NCBI GenBank assembly: GCA_945906725.1
Contig: CAMDRI010000015.1
Span: 1 to 51,929, forward strand
Direction of reading: 5' to 3'
From: Candidatus Kuenenia stuttgartensis
GTDB taxonomy: Bacteria > Planctomycetota > Planctomycetia > Planctomycetales > Planctomycetaceae
DNA: 51,929 nt
The notes under the pieces were generated by a model. The model worked only from the letters and a program-made list of their open reading frames with translations. It was not told the origin of the DNA and ran no database searches. Shown here piece by piece: positions 33,278 through 42,333 of the stretch. A program made the translations under genes and the position numbers. Position 1 is the first letter of the stretch; every line of letters starts with the position of its first letter.

Positions 33278-34666
33278 ATGTTCCATCGACGAGATGCCAT
33301 GATGCGATTGGGGCAGATGGGGCTGGGAGCGTTGACACTGCCACAGCTTTTGCGAGCGGAGTCTTCTCAGCGGGCGGCAGTTGGCAAAAACGGAAAAGCG
33401 AAGGCGTGCATTCTGGTCTACTTGTGGGGTGGACCGCCGCAGCATGACACGTTTGATTTGAAGCCGAATGCGCCGGACGGGATTCGCGGGTTGTTTGAGC
33501 CCATAGATTCGGTCGTCCCCGGCATTCAAGTCTGCGAGCACTTGCCGCAGATTGCCAAGCACACCGACAAGCTTGCGATCATTCGCTCACTGACGCATCC
33601 CAGCAATAATCATGAGCCGAGCGTTTATCACACGCTCACCGGCCGAGTGAACAACACGCTCGCCGTGCCGAGAAACGCCCGCAATCGGCGAGACTTCCCG
33701 ACGCTGGGTTCGATCGTCGGATACTTCTCGCCGCAGAGCGGCATTCCGGCGAGCGTCACGATTCCGCGGCCGATCGGACATGACGGCGTTGTGTACTCGG
33801 GGACCCACGCGGGGTTCCTCGGCCCGAAGTACGATCCGATTGAGACACAACCGCCCGCCGAAGTGAAGGAGAAGGCTCCGCACAGTTTCGAATTGCCACC
33901 AGGAGTCGATGAGCATCGGCTGCAATTGCGATACGGGTTGCTCAACACAGTCGAGTCGATCGACCGAGAGATGCAGCACCAGAAGGCGACTCGCGGCTTA
34001 GACAGTTATCGCGAGCAAGCGTTTCGAATGCTGACTTCTCCGGAGGCGAAACGGGCGTTTCGGTTGGATGGCGAATCGGAAAAACTCCGCGATCGCTACG
34101 GCCGCAATGAGTACGGCGAGTGTTTTTTGATGGCTCGGCGATTGGTCGAGTCGGGTGTGCGACTCGTGACGTTCACTTGGTACTACGTCGCACCGAAAGA
34201 CGGCAACGTGCTCAACGTCTGGGATAATCACGGCGGTACCGGTTCGATCAACGGTATTACTGGCTATCAAATGCTCAAAGAGAATTATTGCCTGCCATCA
34301 CTCGATCAGGGTTTGTCCACGCTGCTCGAAGATTTGTCACAGCGAGGATTGCTCGACGAGACGCTGGTCGCGGTGTACGGCGAATTTGGCCGCACTCCAA
34401 AGATCAACCCAAACCAGGGCCGCGACCACTGGGGCGCATGCCAGTCGGTGGTGTTGGCCGGCGGTGGCATTCGCGGAGGGCAGGTCTATGGATCGAGCGA
34501 CGAGCACGCGGCCTATCCCAAGACGAAGCCGGTCTCCGTCGAAGACTTGCACGCGACAATGTTCCACTCGCTGGGCCTCAGCCCGGAACTCGAAATCCAC
34601 GACAACGAGAATCGGCCCTATCGCATCAGCGAGGGGCAGCCGATCGTGGATTTGTTCGAAGCGTGA
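33278..34666 (+). CDS. DUF1501 family exported protein (second copy)
   Basis: 462 residues from ATG 33278. The N-terminus MFHRRDAMMRLGQMGLGALT resembles a twin-arginine signal. DUF1501 landmarks are ILVYLWGGPPQHDTFDLKPN, IIRSLTHPSNNHEPSVYHTL, VWDNHGGTGSING and YGEFGRTPKINPNQGRDHWG. It is diverged from the copy at 23485, and its middle section is longer. It closes the export cluster and is only 30 bases from the convergent ABC permease stop. The likely function is the same as the family: a phosphatase/sulfatase-fold protein of unknown substrate that works with the neighbouring cytochrome-type protein. Confidence 0.92.
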   Translation: MFHRRDAMMRLGQMGLGALTLPQLLRAESSQRAAVGKNGKAKACILVYLWGGPPQHDTFDLKPNAPDGIRGLFEPIDSVVPGIQVCEHLPQIAKHTDKLAIIRSLTHPSNNHEPSVYHTLTGRVNNTLAVPRNARNRRDFPTLGSIVGYFSPQSGIPASVTIPRPIGHDGVVYSGTHAGFLGPKYDPIETQPPAEVKEKAPHSFELPPGVDEHRLQLRYGLLNTVESIDREMQHQKATRGLDSYREQAFRMLTSPEAKRAFRLDGESEKLRDRYGRNEYGECFLMARRLVESGVRLVTFTWYYVAPKDGNVLNVWDNHGGTGSINGITGYQMLKENYCLPSLDQGLSTLLEDLSQRGLLDETLVAVYGEFGRTPKINPNQGRDHWGACQSVVLAGGGIRGGQVYGSSDEHAAYPKTKPVSVEDLHATMFHSLGLSPELEIHDNENRPYRISEGQPIVDLFEA

Positions 34667-34695
34667 TGCGACCGCCTCGACGTAGAATCGGCGAT

Positions 34696-35757
34696 TCAAT
34701 TCCGCCCGCGAGCGATGCGGCCGTTGATGAATAGCGCGATCAGCAAAACAACACCCATGACGAACGGTCGCAGCAAATCGAAGTGCGTGAGCCCTTCGAT
34801 TTTCACGGAGTTCAAGCCGACCTTCAGTACGGTGAACGTGACCACGCCGATGAGCGTGCGCGGCATGCTCCCCTCGCCGCCGAAGAGGCTCGTGCCGCCG
34901 AGCACAACGCAGGCCACCGCTTCCAACAGCAGTTCGGTGTTTTGGTCGAGGCTGACACTTTCCAATCGGCCGGCATTCACCAGTCCACCGAATGCCGCTG
35001 TGAGTCCGCTGATGATGAGGCACGCGACCACGATGCGCGGCGTGCGCACGCCCGCCAGTCGCGCGGCTTCGCGGTTGCCGCCAGTCATATAAACGTAGCG
35101 GCCAAATCGCGTGTGTTGCAAAACGACATGACCGAGCAGCATTACAGCCACCGCCAGCATCGCGCTGTAGGGAATGCTCAATCCGCCCAGCCAGATACCG
35201 TCGTTGCCGAGTTTCTTCAACACCGACGGCATGTTGAACTTCTCGCTCTTCGTCAGGTACTTCGCGAGCCCCTCGCACACAAACATCATCGCCAACGTGA
35301 TGATGAAACTCGGCAACCGTGACGTGACGGTCAGTGTTCCGGAGATCCACCCAGCGACAAATGCGGTCACGAACGGAATCGCCAAAACGGCGAGCAGCGA
35401 AAGGCCACTCATCGCGGATTCACTTTGCCCCTTCGTCCCGGCAGCGAAGGATTGCTCGAAGAGCACTCCGCAAACACAGGCCGAGAGCAGCGCGATCTTA
35501 CCGACGGCCAAGTCGATCTCGGCGGTCAGCAGCACGAACGTCAGGCCGACCGAGACGATCGCCAGGACCGCTCCCTGTTCCAGCACCAAGCTGGCCGTGC
35601 CAAGATTTAAAAAATCGCGCGGCCCGACGAGCACCGTGAAGATCACCAGCAGCGCCAGCAAGCTGACGATCGGAGCCAAATCACCACCGTGCCAGCGGTC
35701 CCGGAGCCACGCATTCCAGCCAGAATTCGAAGTTGTGTTCGACATCGTGGCGGGCAT
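34696..35757 (-). CDS. ABC transporter permease, ribose/sugar type
   Basis: 353 residues from ATG 35757; ATG 35745 (MSNTTSNSG) is also possible and neither has a clear ribosome site. It has eight to ten hydrophobic segments with the BPD_transp_2 signatures of RbsC-like permeases: VSVGLTFVLLTAEIDLAVGK, SRLPSFIITLAMMFVCEGLA, GGNREAARLAGVRTPRIVVA and VACVVLGGTSLFGGEGSMPR. Such permeases import sugars or related small molecules together with an ATPase and a binding protein, neither of which is in the window next to it. It converges on the DUF1501 gene and diverges from the small-protein/xerC pair, so the partner genes must lie elsewhere. Confidence 0.9.
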   Translation of the reverse strand: MPATMSNTTSNSGWNAWLRDRWHGGDLAPIVSLLALLVIFTVLVGPRDFLNLGTASLVLEQGAVLAIVSVGLTFVLLTAEIDLAVGKIALLSACVCGVLFEQSFAAGTKGQSESAMSGLSLLAVLAIPFVTAFVAGWISGTLTVTSRLPSFIITLAMMFVCEGLAKYLTKSEKFNMPSVLKKLGNDGIWLGGLSIPYSAMLAVAVMLLGHVVLQHTRFGRYVYMTGGNREAARLAGVRTPRIVVACLIISGLTAAFGGLVNAGRLESVSLDQNTELLLEAVACVVLGGTSLFGGEGSMPRTLIGVVTFTVLKVGLNSVKIEGLTHFDLLRPFVMGVVLLIALFINGRIARGRN

Positions 35758-35882
35758 TCTGACGCCCGAAGTGCGTCACGAGTAGCGTCGGCGAAATCGG
35801 CCAGTCGGATCCGTTGAAGAAACTCTGCCGATTTTGCCGATCAGGACAGAGGCCGAATGGCTTGGCCAAAAGGACATCCGCC

Positions 35883-36116
35883 ATGACTCGCGAACTCAAC
35901 GTGCTGGCGTTGGTGAAAGACACCGAGCGGTACATTTTTCTGTACGACGAAGAGAGCTCGGACACATTGCTGCAACAGCTCGGCCAGTTCGCGGCGGACA
36001 AAGACCTGAGCTTCACTTGGTACGACGCGGCGGTGCTCAGCCAAAAGGTTCGCCGGCTGAAGGAAGAGGCCGAGGCGGAAGCTCGCGAACAGTGGTCGCG
36101 TGAAACGACCTGGTAG
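35883..36116 (+). CDS. Small conserved hypothetical protein next to xerC/D (77 aa)
   Basis: 77 residues from ATG 35883. The first half is predicted beta-strand/helix (LNVLALVKDTERYIFLYDEE), followed by TLLQQLGQFAADKDLSFTWY and a charged C-terminal helix (KVRRLKEEAEAEAREQWSRE). It has no signal or membrane segment. The stop is 6 bases from the start of the tyrosine recombinase gene, so the two are almost certainly co-transcribed. The function is not recognised; the context hints at a partner of the recombinase or simple operon sharing. Confidence 0.75.
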   Translation: MTRELNVLALVKDTERYIFLYDEESSDTLLQQLGQFAADKDLSFTWYDAAVLSQKVRRLKEEAEAEAREQWSRETTW

Positions 36117-36122
36117 ACACTC

Positions 36123-37046
36123 ATGCACGCCGCCGTTGACGGATTCCTGCGTTCGCTGCGCATCGAGCGAAATGCCTCGCCACTGACTCTGAAGTCGTAC
36201 TCCGAAGACTTCAACAGCTTGTTCGACTACTTGCAGGATCGAGTCGGTCGCATCCCAGAACCCTCGGAAACGGACATCTCGACGCTGCGCGGCTACGTTG
36301 CGTATCTCCACGAGTGTCAGTACGCCAAGACGACGATCGCTCGCCGGTTGGCCTGCCTGCGAAGTTTTTTTCGGTACTGTGCTCGCGAAAAACTGACGAC
36401 CTCGAATCCCGCGAAGGCGCTTCGCACGCCGCGCACCGGCCGCAAGCTCCCGAGCTTTCTGACGACTCAGCAAACAGTCACGCTCATCGAAGCGCCGCCG
36501 AGCGACGAACCTTCCGGCCTGCGTGATCGAGCGATGCTGGAGACGATGTATTCCGCCGGCCTGCGCGTCGCCGAGTTGGTCGGACTCAATCTTTCCGACT
36601 GGGACCAAGATGCAAACGTATTGCGAGTTAGAGGCAAGGGTCGCAAAGAGCGGATTGCTCCGGTTGGCAGCCACGCCAGCACAGCTCTGCACGAATGGAT
36701 CGCGGTGCGTGAAGTCGCAGGAGATGCTGGCCCGGAAGATCGAGAGGCGGTCTTTTTGAATCGGTTTGGCAAGCGGCTGACGACTCGTAGCGTCGGCCGC
36801 ATGCTGGAGAAGTATGTGAAGGCAAACGGACTCGACTCGAAGACCAGCCCGCATTCGCTGCGGCACACGTTCGCGACGCACATGCTCGATGGCGGAGCTG
36901 ACCTGCGCAGCGTCCAAGAGTTACTCGGCCACAAGAGCCTGACGACGACGCAAATCTACACGCACGTCAGCACGCAACGGATGCGAGAAACTTACGACAA
37001 AGCTCACCCGCACTCGCAGCCGCAGCCGGCGCGAGGACGAAAGTGA
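36123..37046 (+). CDS. Tyrosine recombinase XerC/XerD
   Basis: 307 residues, the usual Xer length. The N-terminal SAM-like DNA-binding domain ([20 protein letters not shown]) is followed by the catalytic domain with all expected residues: Arg in [13 protein letters not shown] (about 148), Lys in [14 protein letters not shown], His and Arg in [12 protein letters not shown], His in [10 protein letters not shown] and the nucleophile Tyr in QIYTHV. Chromosomal Xer proteins resolve chromosome dimers at dif sites. There is no phage cargo beside it, so a housekeeping role is more likely than integrase of the element at the left edge. XerC and XerD cannot be told apart here. The short Pro/Arg tail is poorly conserved. 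Confidence 0.92.
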   Translation: MHAAVDGFLRSLRIERNASPLTLKSYSEDFNSLFDYLQDRVGRIPEPSETDISTLRGYVAYLHECQYAKTTIARRLACLRSFFRYCAREKLTTSNPAKALRTPRTGRKLPSFLTTQQTVTLIEAPPSDEPSGLRDRAMLETMYSAGLRVAELVGLNLSDWDQDANVLRVRGKGRKERIAPVGSHASTALHEWIAVREVAGDAGPEDREAVFLNRFGKRLTTRSVGRMLEKYVKANGLDSKTSPHSLRHTFATHMLDGGADLRSVQELLGHKSLTTTQIYTHVSTQRMRETYDKAHPHSQPQPARGRK

Positions 37047-37072
37047 TCGAGCGACGAAGTTGCTCTCCTCGT

Positions 37073-37124
37073 CGAGCACGTTTTCAACGTGCTCGTCACA
37101 TCGTAGGCATGTTAAAAACGTGCC
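37073..37124. repeat. Two adjacent hairpins (GAGCACGTT and GGCATGTT families)
   Basis: CGAGCACGTT (37073-37082) pairs with AACGTGCTCG (37086-37095). GGCATGTT at 37106-37113 pairs with AACGTGCC just after it, with one G-T. They lie in the gap between the convergent recombinase and thioredoxin-like genes and probably end both transcripts, although there is no T-run. Confidence 0.6.
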
Positions 37125-37144
37125 CCACCTCCTTCGCCACAGCG

Positions 37145-37813
37145 CTAGTTCGTCGCTAGAGCCGCTTTAACCGCCTTGGCGACATCCTCGTCAGTGAATT
37201 GTTTGTCGGCGTCGAGATCAATCGCAAAAGTCTTGATCACTTTGCCTTCCCGATCGAAGAGCCGCAGGCAAGGGAGCGTCCCGCCGGGAACATCGAACGC
37301 CTCGAACGATTGGTCACTCGCTCCGGTCTTGCTGCGCAGATTGTCGAACGTCGCCTGCTGCTCGGTGAGGAATTTGACGACGTCTTCGTGGGCCTCTTCG
37401 TCGTCCATCGAGACTCCAATCACGACCAAGCCGTCGGCTTGATGTTCTTTAGCTAAGGCGACGGTGTGCGGGAACTTCTTACGACACGGCGCGCACCAGG
37501 TCGCCCAGTAGTCGATCAAAACAATTTGGCCATTGTGCTTCGAGAGTACTTCGTCGAACCCGGATCGATCGACCACCTGCACTGTGGCCGAAGTTGCATC
37601 CGCCGATGCGACAGGCTCCGATGGCTGTGTGAGCGAGGGTTCGGTTTGTGGTCCCGGCACCTCGGTGTCATTTGATTCGGTGTCAGCCGCTTTCGATTTG
37701 GAACTTCCGGCACCGACCATCGTGTTGTTCGAACCGGAGTTACAGCCGAGATTCCCAAGCAAGCCGATGGCGGCAGCCAGCAGCAGAATCTGTGACAGTT
37801 TTTGAGAGGCCAT
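37145..37813 (-). CDS. TlpA-type thioredoxin-fold lipoprotein
   Basis: 222 residues from ATG 37813, which has AGGAG 8 bases upstream. The signal peptide ends in lipobox LGNLGC (Cys24); a low-complexity acidic linker (about 25-78) follows, then a thioredoxin-like domain with DYWATWCAPCRKKFP (Cys107, Cys110) and the cis-Pro region VPGGTLPCLRLF. Such membrane-tethered TlpA-like proteins reduce or isomerise disulfides in envelope proteins, for example during cytochrome c maturation, which suits a genome with many exported haem proteins. It lies 60 bases downstream of the redoxin-like gene on the same strand. Confidence 0.9.
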   Translation of the reverse strand: MASQKLSQILLLAAAIGLLGNLGCNSGSNNTMVGAGSSKSKAADTESNDTEVPGPQTEPSLTQPSEPVASADATSATVQVVDRSGFDEVLSKHNGQIVLIDYWATWCAPCRKKFPHTVALAKEHQADGLVVIGVSMDDEEAHEDVVKFLTEQQATFDNLRSKTGASDQSFEAFDVPGGTLPCLRLFDREGKVIKTFAIDLDADKQFTDEDVAKAVKAALATN

Positions 37814-37873
37814 CAATTTGCTCCTTCAGATCATCTCGAATCAGAGGTCTCGGAACTCGAACTGCGCGTGGCG

Positions 37874-38494
37874 TTACTCGTATTCGATGTCGCATCCAAC
37901 TTGCCGAGTTTCGGCAACTTCTGGTTCTTTGCCGACCAGTAGCGCATCGACGGCGTCACGAAGAAATCGTTCGGTGACTTTCGAATCGTCGAGATGATCA
38001 TCGATCTTGCCCATGTAGGCGATGCGGCGTTGTTGGTCGAGCACAAAGACGTGCGGAGTGCAGGTCGCTCCGTAGGCTTTCGCGATCTTCTGGCTGGGAT
38101 CGATCAAGTACGGAAAATTGAAACCACTGCCGGAAGCGCGGCTCTTCATCTGCGGCAACTGATCGGAGGCTTGCCGGCTGACGCTGATCGCGACGAGTTC
38201 GACCCCTTTGTCTCGGTAATCATCGACAAAGCGGATCAGCCGTCGCTCGTAGGTCTTCACCACCGGGCAATGATTGCAGGCGAAAACGACGACCACAAAC
38301 TTGGCCTCTTTGAGATCACCGAGGCTGTGACGTTTGCTATCGACGCCGAGCAGGTCGTTCCACGCGGGAGCGGGCTTTCCAATGTCGAGCACCTTGTTGA
38401 ACTTTGCTGCCGGCAGAGTTGATGGCAAAAGCAACACAACCGCTCCGAATACGAAACACGTTGCGGCTTCAATCCATCGCCCGATGCGCATCAT
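37874..38494 (-). CDS. Thioredoxin-like redoxin with CNHCP motif
   Basis: 206 residues from ATG 38494 (a second ATG follows at once), with a signal-like hydrophobic N-terminus. The thioredoxin-fold domain has VVFACNHCPVVKTYERRL, where the CxxC lies at the usual active-site position, and the cis-Pro region GATCTPHVFVLD. This is the planctomycete-common branch of AhpC/TSA-like proteins, probably periplasmic and acting in thiol redox reactions. It lies between the TPR-protein gene (16-base gap) and the TlpA-like lipoprotein, so the three genes may form one operon. Confidence 0.88.
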   Translation of the reverse strand: MMRIGRWIEAATCFVFGAVVLLLPSTLPAAKFNKVLDIGKPAPAWNDLLGVDSKRHSLGDLKEAKFVVVVFACNHCPVVKTYERRLIRFVDDYRDKGVELVAISVSRQASDQLPQMKSRASGSGFNFPYLIDPSQKIAKAYGATCTPHVFVLDQQRRIAYMGKIDDHLDDSKVTERFLRDAVDALLVGKEPEVAETRQVGCDIEYE

Positions 38495-38509
38495 CGCACG
38501 ACTCCTCTG

Positions 38510-41470
38510 TCACTGCTTGGTCGCGCCCTTCGTCGAGGCTGCTTTTTTCGGGACTGCTTTCGCGGCGGGCAACTGATCGAGCAGCACCTTGTATTTCGCC
38601 ACGCGATCAGGACCGTCGAGGTCAGGGCTGAGAGCCTTCGTGGCGTTGAGCAATTGGGCCGCTTGCGCACTCTTGTCGGCTTGTTTTTGAGCAGCAAGGC
38701 AGAAGGCACAGTTGTAAACGACCTCGTAGTAAGCCGGCGGTTTTTTCCCCGGCGCACTTTGAAGTTTCAAGCGGATGTTGGTCCACCACTTGACCGCCTC
38801 GTCGTAGCGTTTCGGGTTCGATTCGGCCAAGGCTTGCAGAATGTTCCCTTTTTCGATGAGCGGTTCAAGAGCGTTGGGCTGCTCTTTGAGCAACGCCTCG
38901 ACCTGCTTCAAGGATTCGTCGTAGTTCTTTTCGGCACGCAGCAAGCCGATCAATTGCGATCGGACACGGATCATCGCCTTGGCCGCCACTTTCGCGAACG
39001 CCGGGTCGGCGGCGGCACGGTCGATGATCGCTTGGAATTGGTCACGAGCCTTTTCAGTCAGTCCGATTTCCTGGCTGCTTTCCGCGAGAAAAACCAACCC
39101 AGCGAGGTCGTACTGCTTCCGTTCGTTCAACTTCTCCAGCAACTTCGACAGCGATTCGCGACTGGCGGTCTCGGCAAGCTTGGCGTTCTTGACGCGTCCA
39201 TCCTCCTCACCTTCCGCCAGTGCGTTCAACTTGGCAGCGGCTTCGGCGGCAATCAACTCGGCGGCCCCTTTCTTCCATTCGCCTCGGATCATCTTGGCGA
39301 ACTCGATCAGCACACCGTTGACCGGCGGGATGTCCTCGCCACCGGTCACCAGGATGTTGCCAACTTCGATCGAGTCATTAACCTTGCCGAGCGTGGCATA
39401 GGCTCGCATTGAGTTGACCAAGATTCGCAACGTCGTCTTATCCATACCAGCCGGGGGTTTGGACTTTAGGGCATCGACCATCGGCTGCAAGAGTTGCAGA
39501 GCTTCGTCGATCTTGTCCCCTTCCATGTGGACTTCAGCCAGCAACAACTGCGCGTCTTGCAGGGACTGCGCCAGCGCGGCTCCGCCATTCTCCACTTTGC
39601 CGAACGCAACCAGGCTTTTTTCCAGAAACTCGACGGTCTTCTGACGATTCAACTGCGCGACATCGGACTTCGCGGTGTCCCCTTTTTTCTTTTCGTTGAC
39701 GTAGACGCTCCAATGCGTTTGGCCAGCAAGTTGCAATGCCGACGGAAATCGATCCGAAGCCGGGTTCACGCTGGTGAAAGTCTCGATCGCCCCTTTGTAG
39801 TCCGATGGAACCTGCAAGAGTTTGAGTTTGCCTTTCGCGATCCGAGCGTCATCCGCCTCAGCGTGTTGCGGCCATTGCTTGAGCAGCAACTCGGTCGCTT
39901 CGTTGATCCGCTCCATCGCAGCAGCTTTTTCAGGTTCAGCGGCGGTGCGAGCCTGACCGTACAAGTACAACGCGATGTTGACGGCCATCGACGCGGCGGC
40001 CGGTGCTTTCGCGTAGCTCGTGTTCTCTTTGGCAAGTGTCAGAGCGGTTGTGTAGCCTTCGGCCGCTTTGCCAACTTGGTACTGAGCAGTCGCGAGCATC
40101 ATGCGAGTGGCCAGAACTCGATTCTTGTCTTTGACGTCCGCGCTGAGTTCGATCGCCTTCGCGTATGCCTTCTCGGCCTCCAGCCAGCCGTTCTTGATGT
40201 CGGCCGGAGCCGTCGCTTCACTGGCGGCCTTCGCAGAACCGTCCCCAACCGCGATCGCTTCCTCAAACGAAGTCAGCGGAGCATCCGCGCCGCCTGAGGC
40301 AAGCCGCAATAGGCTGATCGCTTCTTTCTGAAACTCACTGGGCACAGCCTTGATGTCCGCGAGTCGATCCTTGGCTCGCTTGGTGGCGTCCGCAGCCTGA
40401 GCGCCCTTGAGTGTCTTGGCCACTTCGAGGTACGCCTTGGCCAATTCCAACGCGATTCCCTGATATCCACTGGACCGCTTGATCCGTTCGTGCCCCTTGA
40501 GCCACTCCTCCGCGTCCCCGATCAGCTCTTGGTACTTTTTGTTGCGTCCCAGAAGCATCAACCGAAAGCGGTTGACCTCGTCGAACATCGCGGCCCATTG
40601 AACTTGTCGGTTGTCTTTGTCGGGAGGCCGTGCCGACATGACCTCGTCGTAAATTTCCAATGCCGTCGCGAAGTCGCCCATCTCTTCGAGAGCCTTGCCC
40701 TCCCACATCTTCGCGTAGACGCCAGTTCGCTCATCGCGATTCTCTTGGTAAATCTCGTCGAAACCCTTGTAGGCCTTTTGGAGAATTGCCTTGCGGTTCG
40801 GATCAGCGACCTCAGAGTAAGTCAGGCCAATGTTGTAATCGACGGTCGCCACCTTGAAGCGTGCGTTGTACCACGAGTCTACCAATCCCAAGTATTGGCG
40901 TTCGGCTCGCACGCTGGTGAACTTCTTCTTGCCTGCCATGCTGGCTTGGATTTTGTCGATGCGTTCCTTGAACTTCGTTACCGCCTGCTCGTACTTCGGA
41001 CGAGCCTCGCCAAACAGCTTGCGAGATTCCGGAATGAGCGCGTCTTTCTTCGTCTTGTCACGCAGCGCCGTCCGCAACGCGTTCTGAGCGCGGAACAAAG
41101 AAATGTCGCCGGAGGTCATTTGAGCGGACGCCGCGTCATCATGGTTGGCGTGCTCCTTGAGGAACTTGTCGAGCGACTGCTGGGCTTCAAGGATGTACTT
41201 CTGCTGGAGGTCGACATTGGGAGTCTCATTGGCGGCGACCCGCAGGCTGCGAGCCATCTCCAAATCCCACGTTGTTTTCGCTTCCTCCGGGAGATCTGGC
41301 CGCTCCTTGATTTGATTGAGGTAATGCACCGCCAGGTCGCCGTGACCTCGCTCGTGAAGGCCTCGCAAGAATCCGATGAAGTCTTCCTCAGCCCGTGCTC
41401 GATCGGCAAGCACTCCCGTCGAAAGGACCAACGCCACCATGCTCCAACATGCCAGACGTCGCCACATCAT
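38510..41470 (-). CDS. Large secreted TPR-repeat protein
   Basis: 986 residues from ATG 41470, supported by AAGGA about 7 bases upstream. The signal peptide (MMWRRLACWSMVALVLSTGV) has cleavage near ARA. The remainder is almost wholly alpha-helical and made of degenerate TPR-like pairs, for example EKAYAKAIELSADVKDKNRV, GYTTALTLAKEN, DESLKQVEALLKEQPNALEP and YDEAVKWWTNIRLKLQS. The C-terminal tail is Lys/Ala-rich. No catalytic domain is present; it probably works as a protein-interaction scaffold in the periplasm. It is the first gene of a likely operon with two thioredoxin-fold proteins. Confidence 0.88.
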   Translation of the reverse strand: MMWRRLACWSMVALVLSTGVLADRARAEEDFIGFLRGLHERGHGDLAVHYLNQIKERPDLPEEAKTTWDLEMARSLRVAANETPNVDLQQKYILEAQQSLDKFLKEHANHDDAASAQMTSGDISLFRAQNALRTALRDKTKKDALIPESRKLFGEARPKYEQAVTKFKERIDKIQASMAGKKKFTSVRAERQYLGLVDSWYNARFKVATVDYNIGLTYSEVADPNRKAILQKAYKGFDEIYQENRDERTGVYAKMWEGKALEEMGDFATALEIYDEVMSARPPDKDNRQVQWAAMFDEVNRFRLMLLGRNKKYQELIGDAEEWLKGHERIKRSSGYQGIALELAKAYLEVAKTLKGAQAADATKRAKDRLADIKAVPSEFQKEAISLLRLASGGADAPLTSFEEAIAVGDGSAKAASEATAPADIKNGWLEAEKAYAKAIELSADVKDKNRVLATRMMLATAQYQVGKAAEGYTTALTLAKENTSYAKAPAAASMAVNIALYLYGQARTAAEPEKAAAMERINEATELLLKQWPQHAEADDARIAKGKLKLLQVPSDYKGAIETFTSVNPASDRFPSALQLAGQTHWSVYVNEKKKGDTAKSDVAQLNRQKTVEFLEKSLVAFGKVENGGAALAQSLQDAQLLLAEVHMEGDKIDEALQLLQPMVDALKSKPPAGMDKTTLRILVNSMRAYATLGKVNDSIEVGNILVTGGEDIPPVNGVLIEFAKMIRGEWKKGAAELIAAEAAAKLNALAEGEEDGRVKNAKLAETASRESLSKLLEKLNERKQYDLAGLVFLAESSQEIGLTEKARDQFQAIIDRAAADPAFAKVAAKAMIRVRSQLIGLLRAEKNYDESLKQVEALLKEQPNALEPLIEKGNILQALAESNPKRYDEAVKWWTNIRLKLQSAPGKKPPAYYEVVYNCAFCLAAQKQADKSAQAAQLLNATKALSPDLDGPDRVAKYKVLLDQLPAAKAVPKKAASTKGATKQ

Positions 41471-42020
41471 CGTCAATCCTTCTCTGAGGCTCTTGTTCAC
41501 GAAACTTCCAATCAAAACAGACCCCCGTCAGCGAGAGTTCACCAATGAGCCATCAATTCCGCAAGGCTCTGAACTTGCTAGAAGGCCAGTCACTGCGGAC
41601 CGGCTCACGCTATCAGTCACTGAAAGTCGTTCATGCTAGTTCCCAAAGAGCATCGCCGAAGTCTTTGAGTGATCAAGAACTGGCCCTGTGAATCGCACGA
41701 AGACTGTTCGATTCCTGGCCAGTAAAATCAAGATTCCGGAAACACATCCGACTTCTTCTGGCGACCTTGGCAACTGTCGAGTCGCGTCTCCGCACCTGTG
41801 CCGATTTGGCAGCACAGGCTCGGCGAAATCTCTGGTTTCGCCCCGGTTGGCAGCCATCCAAACAACCGTTTCAGCGACGCAACTCCAATCCATTTTTGGT
41901 GTTGAGAGCCAACGTCCGAATTGGCCCGTGATTCGCTAGCCATCACGATGCCTCAAACTGTTGCCAAATTTCCGAGGCGTTTTCCGTCTGATCGACATGA
42001 TTGTTCTTGAGGAGACACAG
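41471..42020. promoter_or_regulatory. Divergent intergenic region upstream of groES
   Basis: About 550 bases between the TPR gene and groES with no supported coding sequence; short ORFs here lack ribosome sites and family resemblance. No CIRCE operator (TTAGCACTC-N9-GAGTGCTAA) is seen, so HrcA control of this groESL copy is not supported by sequence. A GAGGAG ribosome site lies just before the groES ATG. Confidence 0.5.
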
Positions 42021-42332
42021 ATGGCCAAGGCCGCCGCGAAGAAATCTGAAAAGCTGGTTCCTTTGGGGGACCGCGTGGTTGTGAAACGTGCCGAAGCCGA
42101 GACGACGACGCTCGGCGGAATCGTGCTGCCGGATTCGGCCAAGGACAAGCCGCAACGCGGTGAAGTTCTGTCGGTCGGCGAAGGCTATGTCCGACGCGAT
42201 GGCAAGAAGGTCGCCCTGACCGTGAAGTCCGGCGATCGCATCCTCTTCAGTTCCTACGCCGGCGACGAGATCAAGGTCGGCGACGAAACCTACCTGCTCA
42301 TGCGTGAGAGCGACATTCTCGCGACGTTCTAA
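42021..42332 (+). CDS. groES: Co-chaperonin GroES
   Basis: 103 residues from ATG 42021 with GAGGAG upstream; the frame extends further 5' but that part is not conserved. Landmarks are LVPLGDRVVVKRAEAETTTL, GGIVLPDSAKDKPQRGEVLS (the mobile loop that contacts GroEL is around TTLGGIVLP), GDRILFSSYAGDEIKV and the closing LMRESDILA. The Lys/Ala-rich N-terminal extension MAKAAAKKSEK is typical of planctomycete copies. It caps the GroEL folding chamber in the cytoplasm. groEL follows 121 bases later, after an AT-rich inverted repeat. Confidence 0.97.
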   Translation: MAKAAAKKSEKLVPLGDRVVVKRAEAETTTLGGIVLPDSAKDKPQRGEVLSVGEGYVRRDGKKVALTVKSGDRILFSSYAGDEIKVGDETYLLMRESDILATF

Positions 42333-42333
42333 C

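Noticed and set aside
36123..37046. XerC/D gene as integrase of the phage-like element at the left edge
   Set aside because: It is more than 32 kb from the junction with ordinary chromosomal genes between, and has the length and setting of a housekeeping Xer protein.
41471..42020. CIRCE heat-shock operator upstream of groES
   Set aside because: Neither half of the TTAGCACTC-N9-GAGTGCTAA consensus was found in the region.
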